A stretch of DNA of 40,387 bases from Verrucomicrobiota bacterium. GTDB lineage: Bacteria; Verrucomicrobiota; Verrucomicrobiia; Opitutales; Opitutaceae. The stretch is taken from NCBI GenBank assembly GCA_030605125.1, contig JAUWBD010000021.1, forward strand, positions 1-40,387, read 5' to 3'. A program made the translations under genes and the position numbers. The notes under the pieces are model-generated. The model had not been told where the DNA came from. It did not search any database and worked only from the letters and a program-made list of their open reading frames with translations. Shown here piece after piece: positions 8,953 through 17,193 of this stretch. The first letter of the stretch is position 1. Each line of letters opens with the position of its first letter.

Positions 8953-9678
8953 ATGAAGAAGCTGTTCGATAATCCCTTGGGGGCGCGTCTCCGCGGTGTT
9001 CTGCGAAAAGTTCGGGGAATCGGAAAGCGGGGGCCCCTCCCGAAAAAAGACGATCCGGAGGCGGTGTTTACCGAGATCTTCGAGCGCAACGCGTGGGGCG
9101 GCGTCGATTCGGTTTCCGGCCCCGGATCGGATGATCTCCAGACGCGCGTCGTCGTCGGCGAACTGTCCGCGGTGCTCAGGGACTATGGCATCAAGCGCAT
9201 GCTGGACGTGCCCTGCGGCGACTTCCACTGGATGCGGCACGTCGGGCTGGAGGGCGTCGATTACACGGGGGCGGATATCGTCGCCGAGCTCGTGCGATCG
9301 AACAACGCGCGGTTCGGGAGGGCCGGCCTGCAATTTCGAAAGCTGGATCTCACGCGCGACCCCTTGCCCGAGGTGGATTTGATTTTTTGTCGCGACTGCC
9401 TGGTGCACCTTTCCTTCGAGGACGCGTCGAGGGCCTTGGCGAACATCCGCGGCAGCCGGTCGGGCTATTTGTTGTCCACGACCTTCACCGCCCGGACCAC
9501 GAACGAGGACATCAAGACCGGCGGGTGGCGGCCGCTGAACCTGGAGCTGGCCCCGTTTGCGCTGCCCAAGCCCCTGAAGGTCATCACCGAGGGTTGCACC
9601 GAGAACGACGGCATCTACCGCGACAAGTCGCTCGGTTTGTGGAGAATCTCGGACCTGCCGGAGAGCTTCCGCGCCTGA
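8953..9678 (+). CDS. Class I SAM-dependent methyltransferase
   Basis: 241 aa from the ATG at 8953 (MKKLFDN). A TTG at 8911 is also in frame but would add an unlikely leader. The Rossmann-fold SAM site is visible: motif I is LDVPCGD (84-90), followed by HWM; the ribose-binding acid is D108 in YTGADIV; motif IV is DLIFCRD (142-148), followed by LVHLSFEDA. The basic N-terminus and FERNAWGG are shared with small methyltransferases often found near glycan or sulfotransferase genes, but none lies here. The acceptor substrate is unknown. It is convergent with the M28 peptidase gene. Confidence 0.8.
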   Translation: MKKLFDNPLGARLRGVLRKVRGIGKRGPLPKKDDPEAVFTEIFERNAWGGVDSVSGPGSDDLQTRVVVGELSAVLRDYGIKRMLDVPCGDFHWMRHVGLEGVDYTGADIVAELVRSNNARFGRAGLQFRKLDLTRDPLPEVDLIFCRDCLVHLSFEDASRALANIRGSRSGYLLSTTFTARTTNEDIKTGGWRPLNLELAPFALPKPLKVITEGCTENDGIYRDKSLGLWRISDLPESFRA

Positions 9679-9717
9679 GCGAGGGCGGGCGGTCGCTTCC
9701 TGCGGCCCGCGCCGCGG

Positions 9718-10815
9718 TCATGCGGCCTGGCGGCGCCCGCGGAGTATTCGCGAAAGCACTACGACGGCGCCGGCGACGCCCAGGAACGCGATGGCGGGCA
9801 GGTAGGTGGACATTCGCCGCAGGGGGGCGCTCGGCTTGGGCGCGGGCAGCGTCACCGAGGTGTCGGCGAGGCGGCGCACCATCAGCTCCACCGCCTCGCA
9901 GACCTCGGCCAGCCAGCCGTAGTCGAGCGTCTCGGGCGTGTCGGTCTTGCGGTGGTAGTGCCGGTGACGGAGCGGCGCGGTGTCGGTGAGCATCAGGGCC
10001 GGGTAGTGCTCGACCCAGAAGGACCAGTGGTCGGAGCTCCAGGCGAGCGGGAGGTGCGTGGGTGCGGTGAGCGCGCGGAAGGGGAAGCCGTCGGCCTCCT
10101 CGCGCAGCACGCGCTCGGCCTGCTCCAGCAGGGGGCGGGAGAGCGGATTGGCCACGACCGCGAGAAAGTCGCCGGTGGGCGGCAGCACCACGCCGCGCAG
10201 GGAGCCGCGCTGCGAGCCGGGCTCTTTCGAAAACGCGCCGAGGCTTTCGAGGCAGAGCATGCCCATGATCTTGTCGCCCCGGCGGCGGCAGGCCCGCACG
10301 TAAACGCGGCTGCCCATGCTCGGACGGTGGGTGAAGGGCGATTCCTCGTTGGTGAAGGCGACGAAGCGGATCGTGCGCCCCGGCCTCGAGTCTCGCAGGC
10401 GCTCCGCCAGCTCGAGCAGGACGGCGAGCGAGGAGGCGTTGTCGTCCGCTCCGGGCGAATCTTTGTGCGAGTCGTAGTGCGCGCCGACGAGGATGATTTC
10501 CTCGGGTCGCTCCCGGCCGGTGATCTCGACCTCGATGTTGGAGAAGAGGCGCCCGCGCGCCCCGTAGCGTTGCCGCTCCGGTTGGTAGCCCGCGTCGAGG
10601 AAGCGCGCCAGCAGGCAGGATTCCGCCTGACGGAGGTTTTCGTAGTGGTGGAGATTGCGCGGCCCGATCTCGGAGGCGAAGACGCGCACCGTCGCCTCCA
10701 GTCGCGCGGAGAGCGCCGAGGGCGGCGGCGGGGATTCGTTGCCCGCGCTTGGCGGGGTGGGGGTGGGCGAAGCGGTGCGGGGGGCGGCGAGGTCGGACGG
10801 GTTTCCAAGGTGCAT
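9718..10815 (-). CDS. M28-family zinc aminopeptidase with C-terminal membrane anchor
   Basis: 365 aa. The dinuclear zinc site of family M28 is legible: H113-x-D115 in GAHYDSH, the bridging Asp in PGADDNASS (D124/D125), the catalytic E157 and ligand E158 in NEES, E190 in CLES, and a late His (about H288) in HYHRKTDT. The N-terminal 35 residues are Pro/Ser-rich with no obvious signal peptide. One hydrophobic helix (about 338-356, YLPAIAFLGVAGAVVVLS) precedes an Arg-rich end, so the protein is probably tail-anchored at the inner membrane. M28 enzymes remove N-terminal amino acids from peptides. It lies downstream of, and on the same strand as, the P-loop gene, but a likely terminator and 262 bp separate them. 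Confidence 0.85.
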   Translation of the reverse strand: MHLGNPSDLAAPRTASPTPTPPSAGNESPPPPSALSARLEATVRVFASEIGPRNLHHYENLRQAESCLLARFLDAGYQPERQRYGARGRLFSNIEVEITGRERPEEIILVGAHYDSHKDSPGADDNASSLAVLLELAERLRDSRPGRTIRFVAFTNEESPFTHRPSMGSRVYVRACRRRGDKIMGMLCLESLGAFSKEPGSQRGSLRGVVLPPTGDFLAVVANPLSRPLLEQAERVLREEADGFPFRALTAPTHLPLAWSSDHWSFWVEHYPALMLTDTAPLRHRHYHRKTDTPETLDYGWLAEVCEAVELMVRRLADTSVTLPAPKPSAPLRRMSTYLPAIAFLGVAGAVVVLSRILRGRRQAA

Positions 10816-11021
10816 GGTGTGTCTGCTGACCCGCCTCCGGAGGGAGTGGATTCGCGAAATACCGTGCAGGCTCCGGCGCCGCGATGGCCAGGCGGCGCAT
10901 CTCGCTCTCGCCCAGGCGAAAGAGCGTCGGGTCGGTCTGGCGCCCGCGGCCGCTTTGGGTGTGGCGTCCGGGCTCCGGCTCGGCGACGCCCCCCTCCGAG
11001 GCGTCTGGTCCGAAAACGAGC

Positions 11022-11052
11022 GGGCGCGCGCCTTTTCGCGGAGCGCGCGCCC
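11022..11052 (-). terminator. Likely rho-independent terminator of the PEPCK/HPrK-like gene
   Basis: A perfect 10-bp GC stem (11022-11031 with 11043-11052) closes an 11-nt loop, 25 nt beyond the stop of the minus-strand P-loop gene. On the minus strand a short T-run (GTTTTC) follows a few bases after the stem. The T-run is short, so termination strength is uncertain. Confidence 0.6.
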
Positions 11053-11077
11053 GGGGGGTTTGCGTTTTCGCTATGCT

Positions 11078-13030
11078 TTACTCCTCCGCGTCGGCGCGGG
11101 GAATGAGGGCCTCGTAGTCGGCGAGGGTGCCGCCGGCGAGGCAGGTCTCGATGATCTTGCGGCCGAGCGGCAGCAGATCGGGGCTGAGGAAGCTCTCGAG
11201 CTCGCGGGCGAAGAACTCGTTGAGGAGCTCGGCGCCGCGGTCGTAGGCGACCTCGCCCACCTCGGGCTGCAGATCCACCTCGAAGAACCAGGAGCCGATG
11301 GTGCCGCCTTCGACCTGGATCTTGTGCGGGGTGTAGCCGAGGAGCGGGCAACGCGAGGCGCGGAGCTCACCCTTGGCGAACTTCGCGCCGCCGCGGCGGG
11401 CGAGGTATTCGCGGGTGATCCACTGCGGCATGAAGCTCACTTCCCAGGCGCCGACGTGCTGGTTGGGGATCAGCACGTAGTCCACCTTCGGGTGTTCGGT
11501 GATCTGCTTGAGCAGGAGGTTGGCCTGATCGACGCGGCGGCCGGTGGCGAAGGGCCAGTAGGAGCCCACGCCCTCGGACGACATGCCTTCGCTCGACACG
11601 ATGCTGGGGTTGGCGTGGCCGCGCGGGGCGACCAGGCGCCAGAGCCAGGCGAGCGCCGGCGGCAGCACGTGGAAGAGACCGAGGATGCCGTAGGTCGGCT
11701 GCTCGCGGGTGCAGGGCGGGCAACGCACGCCGAAGCTGCGGATATCGACATCCACCGCGCCGTCCACCACGCCCGGGACGATCGAGCGGGGCATGACGAT
11801 GCGGGGGTTGGGGCAGGGCTTGCCGGGGCTGTCCTCGATGTGCTCCCAGATCAGCGCGGTGGCGCCGGGGTGCGCGTCGATGTTGAGGAACAGGAGCGGC
11901 AGGCCGGGCTTGAGCGTGAGGGCCTCGAGGTGCGGGTCAATGCCGTAGGAGGTGATGTGGTTGACGCGGACGAACCACGCGTCCTCGGCGTCCATGACCG
12001 CGAGCTTGCCCTTGCCCCGCTGGAGCGAGGGGTGGCAGAGGGCCATGTCGTCCGTGACGGGGCGCACGTCACAGGCGCGGGGCAGGATGACGGTGCGCTC
12101 CTCGCCGTTGACGAGGTTGCGGCCAAGCAGCAGGGAGCCGTCGGCCTGGCGGTGCACGTGCTCGAGCATCTCGCTCTTGCCGCCGCCGCTGGCGCCTTCG
12201 TGGGAGATCACGATCTTGTTGCCGTAGGGCGTCTGCACCTGGGCGGTCGAGCAGTGGATGGTGGTCCAGCTCTCGTTTTCGCCGAGGTTGAGGAGGACGC
12301 CGTAGATGCCCTTCTTGGCGGAGGGGCCGGGATAGAGGTTGTAGCTGAAGAGCTCGTGCAGGCCCTCGCGGCGGTTGTGCACCACGATCTGCTTGCCGTT
12401 GAAGTGGGTGTGGCGGAAGGGCGGGGCGACGTAGATGACGGCGCCAGGCTTGAAGTCGGCCGGGACCTGCTCGGGCGAGAGCATGCCCTGGAGGAGGGCG
12501 AGGCCGAGGGCGAAGAAGCCGGCGTTGTCGGGCGCGATGACGATGGCGTGGGTGCCCTTGTCGCCGACGCCGGCGATGAAGGGGAACACGGCCAGCGGCT
12601 GCGTCTTCAGCCACTCGAAGGTGGCCTCGCGCAGCGGGGCGAACTCGGCGCCGAACTGGGCGCGGTAGGTGGGCTTGTCGGTCGGGCGCTCGTCGCCGAT
12701 CACCATGCAGTCCGGGTCGCGGCGGCGCATGTAGGGCTCGATGTAGTTCGCGGCGATGCCGTTGCGCACCTTGCAGGCGCGGGCCTCGAGCACGCGGCCC
12801 TTGCCGGGGACGTCGTAGGCGACATCGTGCCAGCCGTGCTTGGCGTCGCGGACGGCGAGGGCCACGAGATCATCCACGCTGCGCGCCACGGTGACGGAGG
12901 GCGCGGCGGCGAGGATGGCCTCGGCCTCGGCGGGAAGGGAGTAGGGCAGCTTGAATCCGGAGCCGCGCGGGGCGGCGGGGCCGGTCGCGCTGACCGAGGC
13001 GGATGCGGAGGCGTTGAGGGCTTTGCTCAT
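11078..13030 (-). CDS. PEP carboxykinase/HPr kinase-like P-loop protein (probably DUF4914)
   Basis: 650 aa from the ATG at 13028-13030 (MSKALNAS). The open frame extends to 13168 but that part looks untranslated. The clearest motif is a P-loop, G279-ASGGG-K285-S286-E287. Its GxSGxGKSE form matches HPr kinase/phosphorylase and resembles the PEP carboxykinase kinase-1 loop. Upstream lie PFRHTHFNGKQIVVHNRREGLHELFSYN and NESWTTIHCSTAQVQTPYGNK; downstream are acidic and CPPC motifs. Length and composition fit the uncharacterised family I remember as DUF4914, found in Verrucomicrobia and some anaerobes; I could not confirm this. I infer ATP- or GTP-dependent phosphoryl transfer in the cytoplasm. 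It is divergent from a PocR-AraC regulator with a 204-bp gap, which is likely its controller. Confidence 0.7.
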   Translation of the reverse strand: MSKALNASASASVSATGPAAPRGSGFKLPYSLPAEAEAILAAAPSVTVARSVDDLVALAVRDAKHGWHDVAYDVPGKGRVLEARACKVRNGIAANYIEPYMRRRDPDCMVIGDERPTDKPTYRAQFGAEFAPLREATFEWLKTQPLAVFPFIAGVGDKGTHAIVIAPDNAGFFALGLALLQGMLSPEQVPADFKPGAVIYVAPPFRHTHFNGKQIVVHNRREGLHELFSYNLYPGPSAKKGIYGVLLNLGENESWTTIHCSTAQVQTPYGNKIVISHEGASGGGKSEMLEHVHRQADGSLLLGRNLVNGEERTVILPRACDVRPVTDDMALCHPSLQRGKGKLAVMDAEDAWFVRVNHITSYGIDPHLEALTLKPGLPLLFLNIDAHPGATALIWEHIEDSPGKPCPNPRIVMPRSIVPGVVDGAVDVDIRSFGVRCPPCTREQPTYGILGLFHVLPPALAWLWRLVAPRGHANPSIVSSEGMSSEGVGSYWPFATGRRVDQANLLLKQITEHPKVDYVLIPNQHVGAWEVSFMPQWITREYLARRGGAKFAKGELRASRCPLLGYTPHKIQVEGGTIGSWFFEVDLQPEVGEVAYDRGAELLNEFFARELESFLSPDLLPLGRKIIETCLAGGTLADYEALIPRADAEE

Positions 13031-13234
13031 GGCGGGTGCTTTCTGGTGGTGGGTTGTTCGTGAAGGCGCGCGGGTCGCTGGATTGCGCCCTTGCACGCCG
13101 CACACCTTAGCGCAGCCCGGCCCAAACCGCTCCCGCGGGCTTGGCGGGAGCTGTGCGGATTGTGGCATCAGAAAATGCGCATATGGCGTTGGATTTTGCT
13201 TAGTGGGCGGCGGGCGATGGCTTAGGCTCGTCCA

Positions 13235-14128
13235 ATGCCCTTAGTGGTGAAACAGGCCCTTGCGGCGCGTCTGGCGGCTCTGCCGGAGATGCAAAGTTTT
13301 CTCGCGGACGCCTCGTTGGTGGCCGGGGTGCCGGTGCGTTTCTGGCCGGCGACCCCGCTCGTGGATGCGGTGCAGGTCGAGCCGGTGACCTTTTGCGCCC
13401 GACTGCGGCGCGAGGACGCCGGCTGCCGGATGTGCGTCACCTTTCGCCAAAAACTGCGCGAGGGTGCGGAGGCCGGGCCGGCGGCGGGGCTGTGCGATGC
13501 GGGCTTGGGGGAGTTGCTCGTGCCGGTGGCGGTCGGCGGCGTGGTGGCCGGTCATTTTTTGGTCACGGGGTTCCGCGAGGGCGCCGCCACCACGCAGACC
13601 GACAACCGGGCGCGGCACTTGCTCGGCCGGCGCGGCCTGGACCTGCGGGCCGAGGAGGTGTCGCGGTTGCGCGCGGCGGCGCCCCCGCTCGAGCCTGCGC
13701 GCCGGGAGGCGCTCGGGCGCTTGTTGCATGCGGGCGCGGAGCGGATCGCGCGGGCGATCAACGAGCACCTCAATCGTGCGCCGGAAGGCGTGCCGGAGCT
13801 GGTGGAGCGGGCGTATCGGATCGTGCACGCCGAGTATGGGCGGCGCCTGCGCGTGCCGCTGATCGCGCGCCGGCTTGGCGTGAGCGCCGCGCACCTGAGC
13901 CGGACCTTTCACCATGCGACGGGGCTGCGCCTCGTGGACTATGTGGCGCGTTACCGGGCCGAGCGCGCGCGGGCCTTGCTGGGGGGGGACGAGGCGCCGT
14001 CGGTCGCCGAGGCGGCGCGCGCCTGCGGCTTCGCCTCGATCTCGCAGTTTAATCGCGTGTTCCGCGCGACCTTTGGCGCGAGCCCGCGGGCGCTGCGCGC
14101 CGGAGAGCCTCGGCTGACAAATCCCTGA
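13235..14128 (+). CDS. AraC-family transcriptional regulator with PocR sensory domain
   Basis: 297 aa. The N-terminal two-thirds looks like a PocR ligand-binding domain: FWPATPLVDAV, then F-C54-ARLRREDAG-C64-RM-C67 and G-L-C87, a four-cysteine pattern common in this domain, followed by LLVPVAVGGVVAGHFLVTGF. The C-terminal 100 residues are a double HTH of the AraC type (LRVPLIARRLGVSAAHLSRTF ... SVAEAARACGFASISQFNRVFRATFGASPRAL). PocR domains sense small organic ligands; the ligand here is unknown. The gene starts 204 bp from the divergent P-loop gene, so regulation of that gene is the simplest inference. Confidence 0.85.
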   Translation: MPLVVKQALAARLAALPEMQSFLADASLVAGVPVRFWPATPLVDAVQVEPVTFCARLRREDAGCRMCVTFRQKLREGAEAGPAAGLCDAGLGELLVPVAVGGVVAGHFLVTGFREGAATTQTDNRARHLLGRRGLDLRAEEVSRLRAAAPPLEPARREALGRLLHAGAERIARAINEHLNRAPEGVPELVERAYRIVHAEYGRRLRVPLIARRLGVSAAHLSRTFHHATGLRLVDYVARYRAERARALLGGDEAPSVAEAARACGFASISQFNRVFRATFGASPRALRAGEPRLTNP

Positions 14129-14152
14129 CACAGCCGTGACCAGGGGCTGACA
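14115..14152 (+). promoter_or_regulatory. Four direct 5-bp boxes (TGACA) at exact 11-bp spacing
   Basis: TGACA occurs at 14115-14119, 14126-14130 and 14148-14152, with TGACC at 14137-14141. The period is 11, 11 and 11 bp. PhoB/OmpR-family response regulators bind head-to-tail repeats with this period (the pho box, for example). The block ends 25 nt before the first possible ATG of the vWA gene and 37 nt before the second. An OmpR/PhoB-type regulator is encoded in the same gene run, so autoregulation is plausible but inferred. The block overlaps the last codons of the upstream PocR-AraC gene. Confidence 0.65.
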
Positions 14153-14189
14153 CGGCGGCCGCGGGCTTTCCGGTAGGATGGCGGGTGCC

Positions 14190-15545
14190 ATGAAACGCAT
14201 CGCCTCCCTCCTCCTCGCCGCGCTCGGGCTCTGGCTCGCGCCGCTCGTCCTCGCCCGCGCACCGCTTCCCGCCGCCTCCTCCTCGGCCGGCGATCCTGTC
14301 CGCCTCCGCCTCGAACTCGATCGCCCCGTCCTTCCCGCCGATTCGCGCGAGACTGTGATCCTCAAGGTCGCGCTCGACGGCGCTCGCCCCGCCGCCTCCC
14401 GCCGCGCGCCGGTCAACCTCGCCCTCGTGATCGACAAGTCCGGCTCGATGGGCGGAGAAAAAATCGTCCGTGCCCGAGAGGCCGCCATGGAGGCCGTGCG
14501 CCGCCTCGCCGCCGACGACATCGCCTCGCTCGTCGTTTACGACGACCACGTGCGCACGCTCGTGCCCGCCCGCCGCGTCGGCGACGGTCGCGCCCTGCTT
14601 GCCGCCATCAAGGAGATCGAGGCAGGCGGCACGACCAACCTCCACGGCGGCGTGGTCGCCGGCGCCGAGGAGCTGCGCAAAAACATCGAGGGCCCCTACA
14701 CGCACCGCGTGCTCCTGCTCTCCGACGGCCAGGCCAACGTCGGCCCGAGCACCCCCGAGGCGCTCGGCTCGCTCGGCGCCCGCCTCGTCCGCGAGGGCAT
14801 CTCGGTGACAACCATCGGCCTCGGCCTCGACTACAACGAGGACCTGATGACGCGCCTCGCCCGCCGCAGCGACGGCAACACCTACTTCGTCGAGCACGGC
14901 CGCGACCTCGCCCGCATTTTCAACCAGGAGCTTGGCGACGTGCTCAGCGTGGTGGCGCGCCGCGTCGTCATCGAGATCGACTTCCCCGCCGGCGCGCGCC
15001 CCGTGCGCATCGTCGGCCGCGACGGGCACGTGGAGAACCGCCGCGCCATCGTGGAGCTGAACCAGCTCTACGGCGGACAGGAGCGCTTCGCGCTCGTCGA
15101 GGTGGAGCTCGATCCGGCGCGAGATCGCGCCAGCCGCCCGGTTGCCACCGCCCGCGTGCGTTACGAGGACGCCGCCACCGCCCGCCCCGCCGCACGGGAG
15201 GCGAGCGCCGCGGCGCGCTTCTCCGCCGATCGCGAGAAGGTCGTGGCCGCCGCCAACCACCAGGTGCAGGCCGACTACGCCGCCAACCGCCTCGCCGAGG
15301 CGCGCGACGAGGCCGTGACGCTCGCCGACGCCGGCCGGCGCGACGAGGCCGCCGCGCGCCTGCGCGAGGTCGGCTCCTCGCTCTCCGCGATGGGCGCGGC
15401 CTACAACAATCACGCCGTGGTCGCCACCGCCGCGCCCGCCCCCGCCGAGGCCGCCAAGGTCGAGACCGGCGGCTACGACAACGCCGCGCGCAAGGAGGCT
15501 CGCGCCCGTTCCCAGCAGACCTACAGCCAGCAACGCGCCGAATAG
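14190..15545 (+). CDS. Exported von Willebrand factor A domain protein
   Basis: 451 aa from the ATG at 14190 (MKRIASLLLAALGLWL, a standard signal peptide). An ATG at 14178 would add MAGA and cannot be excluded. The vWA domain (about 75-255) has a complete MIDAS start, IDKSGSMGG (D82, S84, S86), the threonine in GGTTNLHGG, and the later acid in LLSDGQANVG, so it should bind a divalent metal and a protein partner. The C-terminal part, with an Ala/Arg/Glu-rich helix (about 340-395), may form a coiled coil. It is first in a same-strand run (vWA, DUF4139, propeller, kinase, regulator, SOD). The partner is unknown. Confidence 0.85.
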   Translation: MKRIASLLLAALGLWLAPLVLARAPLPAASSSAGDPVRLRLELDRPVLPADSRETVILKVALDGARPAASRRAPVNLALVIDKSGSMGGEKIVRAREAAMEAVRRLAADDIASLVVYDDHVRTLVPARRVGDGRALLAAIKEIEAGGTTNLHGGVVAGAEELRKNIEGPYTHRVLLLSDGQANVGPSTPEALGSLGARLVREGISVTTIGLGLDYNEDLMTRLARRSDGNTYFVEHGRDLARIFNQELGDVLSVVARRVVIEIDFPAGARPVRIVGRDGHVENRRAIVELNQLYGGQERFALVEVELDPARDRASRPVATARVRYEDAATARPAAREASAAARFSADREKVVAAANHQVQADYAANRLAEARDEAVTLADAGRRDEAAARLREVGSSLSAMGAAYNNHAVVATAAPAPAEAAKVETGGYDNAARKEARARSQQTYSQQRAE

Positions 15546-15600
15546 AAACGACATCCGCGAATCTGTCGTTCATCCTTCGCGTTTTCACACGCCTCGCCCC

Positions 15601-17136
15601 ATGAAACCCTCCGCCCTCGCCGCCCTCGCGGCCTCCCTCGCGCTGCCGCTCGGCGCCGCCGCCCAGACCGCGCTCACGATCTACAACCAAAACTTCGCCG
15701 TCGTGCGCGAGACCGTGCCGCTCGATCTCTCGCCCGGCGTCAACTCCGTGACCTTCGACCGCGCCACCTTCCATGTGGAGCCCGACTCCGTGGTGTTGCG
15801 CGATCCGCGCGGCCGCGTGGCCCTGCGCATCCTCGAGCAGAGCTACCGCGCCGAGACCGCCTCGCAGGGCCTCCTGCTCTCGCTCTTCGAGGGCCGCGAG
15901 ATCGCCTTCGTGGCGCGCAATCCCGATGGCTCCGAGCGCCGCGTGCGCGGGACCGTAGTGCGTTCCGGATACGCGCCGAACCTCGCCGCGTCGCCGCGCT
16001 ACGGCCCGGCCTTCCGGCAGCGGCAGGTCGAGGTGGCCGGCGGCTGGGGCGGCAACCAGGGCGGCGGCTCGCCGATCATCGAGGTGGACGGCGAGCTGCG
16101 TTTCTCGCTGCCGGGCGAGCCGGTGTTTCCCTCGCTGGCCGACGACACCGTGCTGCGCCCCACGCTCGCGTGGCGGCTCCACAGCGACCGCGCGGCCAAG
16201 CTCGACGCCGAGCTCGGCTATGTGAGCGGCGGCATGTCCTGGGCGGCGGCTTACAACCTCGTCTCGCCCGAGAAGGGCGACACGCTGGAGATCGTGGGCT
16301 GGGTGACGCTCGACAACCAATCGGGCAAGACTTTCAGCGACGCGAAGGTGAAGCTGATGGCGGGCGACGTGAGCAAACTCGAGCCCGAGCGTGTCGCCCT
16401 CGGGGGTTTTGCTCGCGGCAGCGTTGATCCTTTCGCACCCGCCGCGCTCGACCCCGTCACTCAAAAAGCCTTCGACGAGTTTCACCTCTACTCGCTCCCG
16501 CGCCCGGTGACGCTGCGCAACCGCGAGACCAAGCAGGTCGAGTTCCTGCGCGCCACGGGCGTCAAGGCCCGCACCGTCTACGTTTACAACGGCGTATCCA
16601 TCGATCCACGACGCCACGGCGGCTGGAACGAGGAGGCGATCCGTGGCAACCGTGACTACGGCACGCAGTCCAACCCGAAGGTCTGGGTTTACCGCGAGTT
16701 CAAGAACACGAAGGAAAACGGTCTCGGCCTGCCGCTGCCGAAGGGGCGCACGCGTTTCTACCGTAGCGACGACGCCGACGGGGCGCTGGAGTTTACCGGC
16801 GAGAACGCGCTCGACCACACGCCCGAGGGCGAGACGGTGCGCATCTACACCGGCGACGCCTTCGACCTGGTCGGCGAACGCAAGCGGACCGACTACAAGC
16901 TGAGCAACCGCAACGACGAGCTTGAGGAGGCCTTCGAGATTCGCCTGCGCAACCGCAAGAAGGAGCCGGTCGAAATCCGCGTCACGGAGCGGATGTATCG
17001 CTGGTTCAACTGGAGCCTGCTCGAGAACTCCGAGCCCTACGTGAAGACGGACGATCGCAACATCGAGTTCCGCGTCACCCTCGCGTCGGACGAGGAAAAG
17101 GTCGTCACCTACCGCGTGCGTTACGATTGGAAGTAG
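15601..17136 (+). CDS. DUF4139 domain exported protein
   Basis: 511 aa with signal peptide MKPSALAALAASLALPLGAAAQ. The mature start (TALTIYNQNFAVVRETVPLDLSPGVN) and the later LSYRTGGMSW-like block, here VSGGMSWAAAYNLVSPEKGDTLEIVGWVTLDNQSGKTF, are the hallmark of DUF4139 proteins. So are the closing strands (FEIRLRNRKKEPVEIRVTERMY, EEKVVTYRVRYDW). The mostly beta periplasmic fold has no known activity. It lies 55 nt after the vWA gene and 57 nt before the propeller gene, so it probably shares their transcript. Confidence 0.8.
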   Translation: MKPSALAALAASLALPLGAAAQTALTIYNQNFAVVRETVPLDLSPGVNSVTFDRATFHVEPDSVVLRDPRGRVALRILEQSYRAETASQGLLLSLFEGREIAFVARNPDGSERRVRGTVVRSGYAPNLAASPRYGPAFRQRQVEVAGGWGGNQGGGSPIIEVDGELRFSLPGEPVFPSLADDTVLRPTLAWRLHSDRAAKLDAELGYVSGGMSWAAAYNLVSPEKGDTLEIVGWVTLDNQSGKTFSDAKVKLMAGDVSKLEPERVALGGFARGSVDPFAPAALDPVTQKAFDEFHLYSLPRPVTLRNRETKQVEFLRATGVKARTVYVYNGVSIDPRRHGGWNEEAIRGNRDYGTQSNPKVWVYREFKNTKENGLGLPLPKGRTRFYRSDDADGALEFTGENALDHTPEGETVRIYTGDAFDLVGERKRTDYKLSNRNDELEEAFEIRLRNRKKEPVEIRVTERMYRWFNWSLLENSEPYVKTDDRNIEFRVTLASDEEKVVTYRVRYDWK

Positions 17137-17193
17137 TCGTCACCCGATGGCGACGTCCGCCTGCGTCGTGTCTGTCTTTCGAAGCGAAACCCG

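Noticed and set aside
10655-13063. An 802-codon plus-strand frame opposite the P-loop gene
   Set aside because: No motif; the minus-strand frame has an intact P-loop and a hairpin terminator after its stop.
14115-14152. Classical Pho box
   Set aside because: The period is the same, but the core is TGACA rather than TGTCA and no phosphate genes are nearby, so only the general OmpR/PhoB-type geometry is claimed.
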